Shown here: positions 5,771 to 9,238 of the stretch, piece after piece
Position numbering within the stretch: position 1 is the first letter of the stretch
Layout: every line of letters starts with the position of its first letter
Assembly: GCA_029287875.1 (NCBI GenBank)
Contig: JARFQH010000123.1
Span: 1 to 9,238, forward strand
Direction: 5' to 3'
DNA length: 9,238 nt
Origin: Desulfobacteraceae bacterium
GTDB taxonomy: Bacteria; Desulfobacterota; Desulfobacteria; Desulfobacterales; SG8-13
Notes under the pieces: model-generated
Told to the model about the DNA's origin: nothing
The model's database searches: none
Seen by the model: only the letters and a program-made list of their open reading frames with translations
Made by a program: the position numbers and the translations under genes

Positions 5771-6154
5771 TTGGCCAGAATTGCTGGAGTCGATTTACCG
5801 AAACAAAAAAGAGTCGAGATCGCGCTGACTTATATTTATGGGATCGGGCGAAGCACCTCCATTGAGATTTTGTCGAAAATCGGCGTCGACCCGAACACCA
5901 GAAGCGATGATCTGACCGAGTCCCAAATCAATGACATTAGAAAGGTTATCGATGGGGAATACAAGGTCGAAGGCGAACTCCGATCTGAAGTTGCTATGAA
6001 CATTAAGCGACTGATGGATCTCGGCTGCTATCGCGGGTTACGGCATCGCAAGGGGTTGCCGGTTCGCGGACAGCGGACGAGTACCAATGCCCGCACACGC
6101 AAGGGACCCAAACGGGCGGCGGTCAAGAAGAAGGGCGCCGCCAAGAAAAAATAA
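5771..6154 (+). CDS. rpsM: 30S ribosomal protein S13
   Basis: S13 is in the head of the 30S subunit, forms bridges to the 50S subunit and its C-terminal tail reaches the P-site tRNA. The product has 127 residues, slightly longer than the common 118-122. The start ARIAGVDLPKQKRVEIALTY and the helix-two-turn-helix motif near IYGIGRSTSIEIL are typical. The basic end GLRHRKGLPVRGQRTSTNAR is followed by RTRKGPKRAAVKKKGAAKKK, a lysine-rich tail a few residues longer than usual. The start codon is TTG behind a strong SD that overlaps the end of rpmJ. This is the first gene of the alpha-operon part, but no separate promoter is evident. Confidence 0.98.
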   Translation: MARIAGVDLPKQKRVEIALTYIYGIGRSTSIEILSKIGVDPNTRSDDLTESQINDIRKVIDGEYKVEGELRSEVAMNIKRLMDLGCYRGLRHRKGLPVRGQRTSTNARTRKGPKRAAVKKKGAAKKK

Positions 6155-6179
6155 AATTTAGACAGATGAGGCTCGTTAC

Positions 6180-6566
6180 ATGGCGAAGAGAACCCGTACC
6201 AAAAAGAAAGAAAAAAAGAATATCCAAAACGGTGTTGTTCACATTCAGTCTACCTTCAACAACACTATTATTACCATCACCGATCCGACCGGAAACGTGG
6301 TGGCCTGGTCAAGCGCCGGAGCTCAGGGATTCAAAGGTTCACGCAAAAGCACGCCTTTTGCCGCCCAATTGGCGGCTTCGGATGCCGCCAAAAAAGCAAT
6401 GGAACACGGTATGAAAAACGTCGAGGTTTATGTCAAGGGACCCGGCCCCGGACGCGAATCGGCCCTGCGGTCGCTGCAGGCTACCGGATTCAACGTCATC
6501 GTGATCAAGGATGTCACGCCCATTCCCCACAACGGTTGCCGGCCGCCAAAAAGACGTCGCGTTTAA
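6180..6566 (+). CDS. rpsK: 30S ribosomal protein S11
   Basis: S11 lies in the platform of the 30S subunit near the mRNA exit and the Shine-Dalgarno helix. The product has 128 residues, as usual. The N-terminus is basic (MAKRTRTKKKEKKN). The family core HIQSTFNNTIITITDPTGNV, then GFKGSRKSTPFAAQLAA, is present. The ending PHNGCRPPKRRRV is strongly conserved; its Asn-Gly pair corresponds to the site where an isoaspartate has been reported in E. coli S11. GATGAGG (6165-6171) is 8 bases before the ATG. rpsM ends 25 bases upstream. Confidence 0.98.
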   Translation: MAKRTRTKKKEKKNIQNGVVHIQSTFNNTIITITDPTGNVVAWSSAGAQGFKGSRKSTPFAAQLAASDAAKKAMEHGMKNVEVYVKGPGPGRESALRSLQATGFNVIVIKDVTPIPHNGCRPPKRRRV

Positions 6567-6689
6567 ACGGTCGATCGACAGGATGGGTTTGCCGGGTTGA
6601 ATAATTGAGAATGGTGTTGAATCAGTTGCCGATATGCTATTCGCGTTCTTCCGGAAGACCCCTTTAGAAGCAAAACAGGAGGATTCATC
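6567..6689 (+). other. rpsK-rpsD spacer, no gene recognised
   Basis: This 123-base interval has no plausible gene. It contains two perfect palindromes, GTCGATCGAC (6570-6579) and TCTTCCGGAAGA (6647-6658), and the strong SD of rpsD (AGGAGG, 6677-6682). TTGAAT (6617-6622) with TATTCG (6638-6643) at 15-base spacing is too poor to call a promoter. A leader structure for S4 control is possible but not shown. Confidence 0.4.
6677..6682 (+). promoter_or_regulatory. Shine-Dalgarno site fixing the TTG start of S4
   Basis: AGGAGG lies 7 bases before the TTG at 6690. The protein then begins ARYAGSVCRICRRE, as in zinc-type S4 proteins. Confidence 0.85.
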
Positions 6690-7319
6690 TTGGCACGCTA
6701 TGCAGGCTCTGTCTGCCGGATTTGCCGGCGCGAGAATTTAAAACTCTACCTCAAGGGCGATCGGTGCTATTCCGATAAATGTGCATTCGACCGCCGCAGC
6801 TATCCCCCCGGAGAACATGGACAGCGACGCGGCAGAAAAATATCGGATTACGGTATACAGCTCAGAGAGAAACAAAAAGTAAAAAGGATGTTCGGCCTTT
6901 CCGAAAAGCAGTTCAAACTGTTTTTCATGCGGGCGGATCGTCAGAAGGGCGTCACGGGCACAAATCTTCTGATCGCTCTCGAACGGCGGCTCGACAATAT
7001 CGTCTACCGGTTGGGGTTCGTCAATTCCCGCTCGCAGGGGCGCCATCTTGTCAGGCACAACCACTTCGTCATCAACGGCAAAAAGGTCGATATCCCCTCT
7101 TATCTTGTTAAGGTGGGCGACGTCATCGAGGTCCGGGAAAAAAGCCGTAAGATTCAGGCGATCTCTGATTCAATGGACGGCGTTGTGCGTCGAGGAATTC
7201 CCCAGTGGCTGGAATTGGAGAAAGAGAACATGAAAGGAGTCGTCAAGAATTTTCCGGCACGCGAAGACCTCACGATGCCGATCCAGGAGCAGCTCATCGT
7301 CGAACTTTATTCCAAATAA
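6690..7319 (+). CDS. rpsD: 30S ribosomal protein S4, zinc-binding form
   Basis: S4 starts assembly of the 30S subunit by binding the 5' domain of 16S rRNA. In E. coli it also represses the alpha operon through its mRNA. The product has 209 residues, the normal length. The N-terminal zinc site is Cys9, Cys12, Cys26 and Cys31 (CRIC and CYSDKC), absent from E. coli S4. The S4 RNA-binding domain lies at about 97-160, with ERRLDNIVYRLGFVNSRSQG and HFVINGKKVDIPSYLVKVGD. The C-terminus IQEQLIVELYSK is typical. The start codon is TTG with an AGGAGG SD. Spacers of 123 bases before and 146 bases after set this gene apart from its neighbours. Confidence 0.98.
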   Translation: MARYAGSVCRICRRENLKLYLKGDRCYSDKCAFDRRSYPPGEHGQRRGRKISDYGIQLREKQKVKRMFGLSEKQFKLFFMRADRQKGVTGTNLLIALERRLDNIVYRLGFVNSRSQGRHLVRHNHFVINGKKVDIPSYLVKVGDVIEVREKSRKIQAISDSMDGVVRRGIPQWLELEKENMKGVVKNFPAREDLTMPIQEQLIVELYSK

Positions 7320-7363
7320 ACGGTTTCCGTCAGCGCTGGAACCGGGGGTTATTGGCCGGCGGG

Positions 7364-7440
7364 ATTTTGGAATGAATCTGCGAAGGAATAAAAAAATCGG
7401 GCTTGGTGTTCCAAAATTCAATTTCTTGATGCCAACACCA
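7364..7440 (+). repeat. Two competing inverted repeats in the rpsD-rpoA spacer
   Basis: The spacer 7320-7465 holds no gene. ATTTTGGAA (7364-7372) is the perfect complement of TTCCAAAAT (7409-7417). Separately, TGGTGTT (7404-7410) is the complement of AACACCA (7434-7440). The two pairings share bases 7409-7410 and cannot both form fully, so the leader of rpoA may have two alternative folds. No T-run terminator follows either stem. A role in tuning alpha-subunit synthesis relative to the ribosomal proteins is only a hypothesis. Confidence 0.4.
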
Positions 7441-7465
7441 CAAAAAAGGTTGGAGAATCAAAAAA

Positions 7466-8485
7466 ATGCCACAGAATGAACTTATGTACATCAACTGGCG
7501 TGATATGTTCAAGCCGGAAAAGGTTCAGATAACCAGCAAACCTTCGTATGGCAAGTTCGTGTGTGAGCCGCTCGAAAGAGGATTCGGAATCACCATCGGC
7601 AACGCGATGAGACGGGTCATCCTGTCTTCCCTTCACGGTGCCGCCATCACGTCCGTAAAAATAGACGGGGTGATGCATGAATTCAGCGTCATACCCGGTG
7701 CCCTCGAAGACGTTTCGGAAATCATTCTCAATCTCAAAGAGGTCCGGTTAAAAGTCAGTGACACTGAGACCCACATCGTCAGAATCGAAACCAAGGGCGA
7801 GAAGAAGGTCACTGCCGGTGATATCACCAGCGATGATGGAAAGTGTGAAATTCTGAACCCGAATCTGCACATTGCCACCCTCGGAGAGGGCGCCCAACTC
7901 AATATGGTCATGACCGTCAAGGTAGGAAAGGGCTACACCCTGGCGGAAAGCAATAAGGACGAGGATGCACCGATCGGAACGATTCCGATCGACGCGGTCT
8001 TTTCTCCGGTCAAGCGCGTCAACTACGTGGTCGGCAATGCCCGCGTCGGTCAGAAGACCGACTACGACAAATTGACGCTGGAAGTCTGGACGGACGGCAG
8101 TATACTCCCGGAGAACTGTGTGGCCTACGCGGCTAAAATTCTGAAAGACCAGATGTCGATCTTCATCAATTTTGACGAGAATTTAGAACCAACCCTCGAC
8201 AATGACGCCGAAAATGATGAGAAACCGCGCTGGAATGACAATCTTTACCGCACGGTCGATGAGCTCGAGCTCTCCGTGCGCAGCGCGAATTGTCTTAAAA
8301 ATGCCGATATCCACAAAATCTATCAACTGGTGTCCAAGACGGAAGCCGAGATGTTGAAGACCAAGAATTTCGGGCGTAAGTCGCTGAACGAAATCAAGGA
8401 AGTTTTAGTCGACATGGGGCTTTCGCTCGGAATGAAACTGGACGGGTTCATGCCACCCGAAGAAATAACGGAAGAAGAGGAGTAA
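7466..8485 (+). CDS. rpoA: DNA-directed RNA polymerase subunit alpha
   Basis: Alpha dimerises to nucleate RNA polymerase assembly, and its C-terminal domain binds UP elements and activators. The product has 339 residues, near the usual 325-345. The N-terminal domain (about 1-238) contains ERGFGITIGNAMRRVILSSL (37-56), the dimer and beta-contact segment. A linker at about 239-262 is acidic. The C-terminal domain (about 263-325) contains VRSANCLK, where Arg272, Asn275 and Cys276 match E. coli R265, N268 and C269 for DNA contact, and NFGRKSLNEIKE. The end is strikingly acidic (EEITEEEE), in part because the rplQ SD (GAGGAG, 8477-8482) is embedded there. GGAG (7452-7455) is 10 bases before the ATG. 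Confidence 0.99.
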   Translation: MPQNELMYINWRDMFKPEKVQITSKPSYGKFVCEPLERGFGITIGNAMRRVILSSLHGAAITSVKIDGVMHEFSVIPGALEDVSEIILNLKEVRLKVSDTETHIVRIETKGEKKVTAGDITSDDGKCEILNPNLHIATLGEGAQLNMVMTVKVGKGYTLAESNKDEDAPIGTIPIDAVFSPVKRVNYVVGNARVGQKTDYDKLTLEVWTDGSILPENCVAYAAKILKDQMSIFINFDENLEPTLDNDAENDEKPRWNDNLYRTVDELELSVRSANCLKNADIHKIYQLVSKTEAEMLKTKNFGRKSLNEIKEVLVDMGLSLGMKLDGFMPPEEITEEEE

Positions 8486-8494
8486 ACGCTCACC

Positions 8495-9151
8495 ATGAGA
8501 CATCGTAAATCTGGGTTGAAGCTGAACCGCACCGCGAGCCACAGAGACGCTATGTTCAGGAACATGGTGACATCTTTGTTTAAACATCAGCGGATTCAAA
8601 CCACCGATGCAAAGGCTAAAGAACTGAGACGTTGGGCGGATCATCTGGTCACCCTGGCCAAGCGGGGCGATCTGCACGCCAGAAGGCAAGCCATGGCCAT
8701 TGTCAGGGAGAAAAACGTTGTGCACAAGCTCTTCGAAGAGGCCCAAAGCCGTTTCAGCGCTATTGCAGGTGGTTACACGCGTGTGGTCAAACTCGGCCGG
8801 CGTGCCGGTGATGCGGCGCCGATTTCGGTCATCGAGCTCGTAACGCCTTCAGCCGACGCCGGCAAGACGAAAAAGAAAACAGTCAAGGCGAAGGCCGCAG
8901 TGCCCGACAAGAAAACGGTGGAAGAAAAAGCGGCTGTCGATGAAAAGGGTTCTGACACAGCGACGGAGACCATGCCGGTCGAAGAAGAGACCCGTAAAGC
9001 AGCGGAGCCGGAAGAAAAAAGTGAAGAACAGGCCGGCGATCATCCGGTCGCAGAAGCGGCGACCCAAGAGACTGAAACCAAAGCCGCCGATGATAAAAAT
9101 GAAGCGCCGGAGCAATCCGGTGAGAGTCCGCTTCCTGATACGGAGAAATAA
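8495..9151 (+). CDS. rplQ: 50S ribosomal protein L17 with a long low-complexity C-terminal extension
   Basis: L17 lies at the base of the 50S subunit near the peptide exit tunnel. The core is residues 1-117. MRHRKSGLKLNRTASHRDAM, then FRNMVTSLFKHQRIQTTDAK and AKELRRWADHLVTLAKRGDL, are diagnostic, and the core ends GDAAPISVIELV. The protein then continues to 218 residues, about 100 more than the common length of 115-130. The tail first is Lys-rich (about 124-140), then Glu/Asp-rich (141-218: 25 acidic against 8 Lys/Arg residues by my count). It has no aromatic residue or cysteine and is probably disordered. The frame stays open without any frameshift sign. GAGGAG overlaps the end of rpoA, 12 bases before the ATG. 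This is the last gene before the terminator. Confidence 0.96.
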   Translation: MRHRKSGLKLNRTASHRDAMFRNMVTSLFKHQRIQTTDAKAKELRRWADHLVTLAKRGDLHARRQAMAIVREKNVVHKLFEEAQSRFSAIAGGYTRVVKLGRRAGDAAPISVIELVTPSADAGKTKKKTVKAKAAVPDKKTVEEKAAVDEKGSDTATETMPVEEETRKAAEPEEKSEEQAGDHPVAEAATQETETKAADDKNEAPEQSGESPLPDTEK

Positions 9152-9171
9152 GAAAACACTCCCTGCCCGAT

Positions 9172-9186
9172 GCGGCCATTGGCCGC
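9172..9186. repeat. Short GC-rich palindrome before the terminator
   Basis: GCGGCC (9172-9177), ATT, GGCCGC (9181-9186) can form a compact 6-pair hairpin 20 bases after the rplQ stop. It has no T-run of its own and may assist mRNA 3' end stability ahead of the main terminator. Confidence 0.4.
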
Positions 9187-9206
9187 CGAAATCCTTGAAC
9201 GTAAAT

Positions 9207-9236
9207 GCCCTGTCCGGAAAACGGACAGGGCTTTTT
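9207..9236 (+). terminator. Intrinsic terminator of the operon
   Basis: GCCCTGTCCG (9207-9216) and CGGACAGGGC (9222-9231) form a perfect 10-pair stem with a GAAAA loop, followed directly by TTTTT (9232-9236). It stands 55 bases after the rplQ stop and marks the end of the ribosomal-protein transcript. The upstream AAA is too short to argue strongly for bidirectional action. Confidence 0.95.
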
Positions 9237-9238
9237 AC

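Noticed and set aside
6617..6643. A possible sigma-70 promoter upstream of rpsD
   Set aside because: The -35 and -10 boxes are poor and the spacing of 15 is short; it cannot be separated from background.
6647..6658. TCTTCCGGAAGA, a perfect 12-base palindrome before rpsD, as an operator
   Set aside because: One or two such palindromes are expected by chance in 9 kb; there is no second site or promoter next to it.
1..9238. tRNA genes, CRISPR arrays, insertion sequences or phage genes
   Set aside because: No cloverleaf, repeat-spacer pattern, transposase or phage-like protein was seen on either strand.

Overview
The window is a ribosomal-protein superoperon. It is the distal spc operon joined directly to the alpha operon, all on the + strand, and it ends at a strong intrinsic terminator. 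The order is rplX (3' part), rplE, rpsZ-type S14, rpsH, rplF, rplR, rpsE, rpmD, rplO, secY, infA, rpmJ, rpsM, rpsK, rpsD, rpoA, rplQ, terminator. Every long reading frame on the - strand is a shadow of these genes.

The organism is a bacterium. Gene order, moderate GC, frequent TTG starts behind strong Shine-Dalgarno (SD) sequences and the protein sequences suggest a deltaproteobacterium, perhaps a sulfate reducer of the Desulfobacterales. That placement is an inference and no search was run.

Layout: 1-807 holds the end of L24 and all of L5. A 189-base gap (808-996) follows, unusually long for this operon, and it carries a long imperfect palindrome resembling a dispersed repeat. 997-3588 holds S14, S8, L6, L18, S5 and L30, separated by 40- to 141-base spacers, several with inverted repeats. 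3575-5316 is the tightly coupled rpmD-rplO-secY block (14-base and 4-base overlaps). 5357-5758 holds IF-1 and L36, with no adk or map between secY and infA. 5771-9151 is the alpha operon (S13, S11, S4, RNA polymerase alpha, L17). 9207-9236 is the terminator.

The products are parts of the 30S and 50S subunits, the initiation factor IF-1, the core subunit of the Sec translocon and the assembly subunit of RNA polymerase. Co-transcription ties ribosome, polymerase and membrane-export supply together.

I see no previously undescribed system here. The points worth a second look are the roughly 100-residue low-complexity tail on L17, the palindromic element in the rplE-rpsZ gap, four TTG starts in essential highly expressed genes, the expanded spacers with hairpin potential (including mutually exclusive pairings before rpoA), and the missing adk/map.
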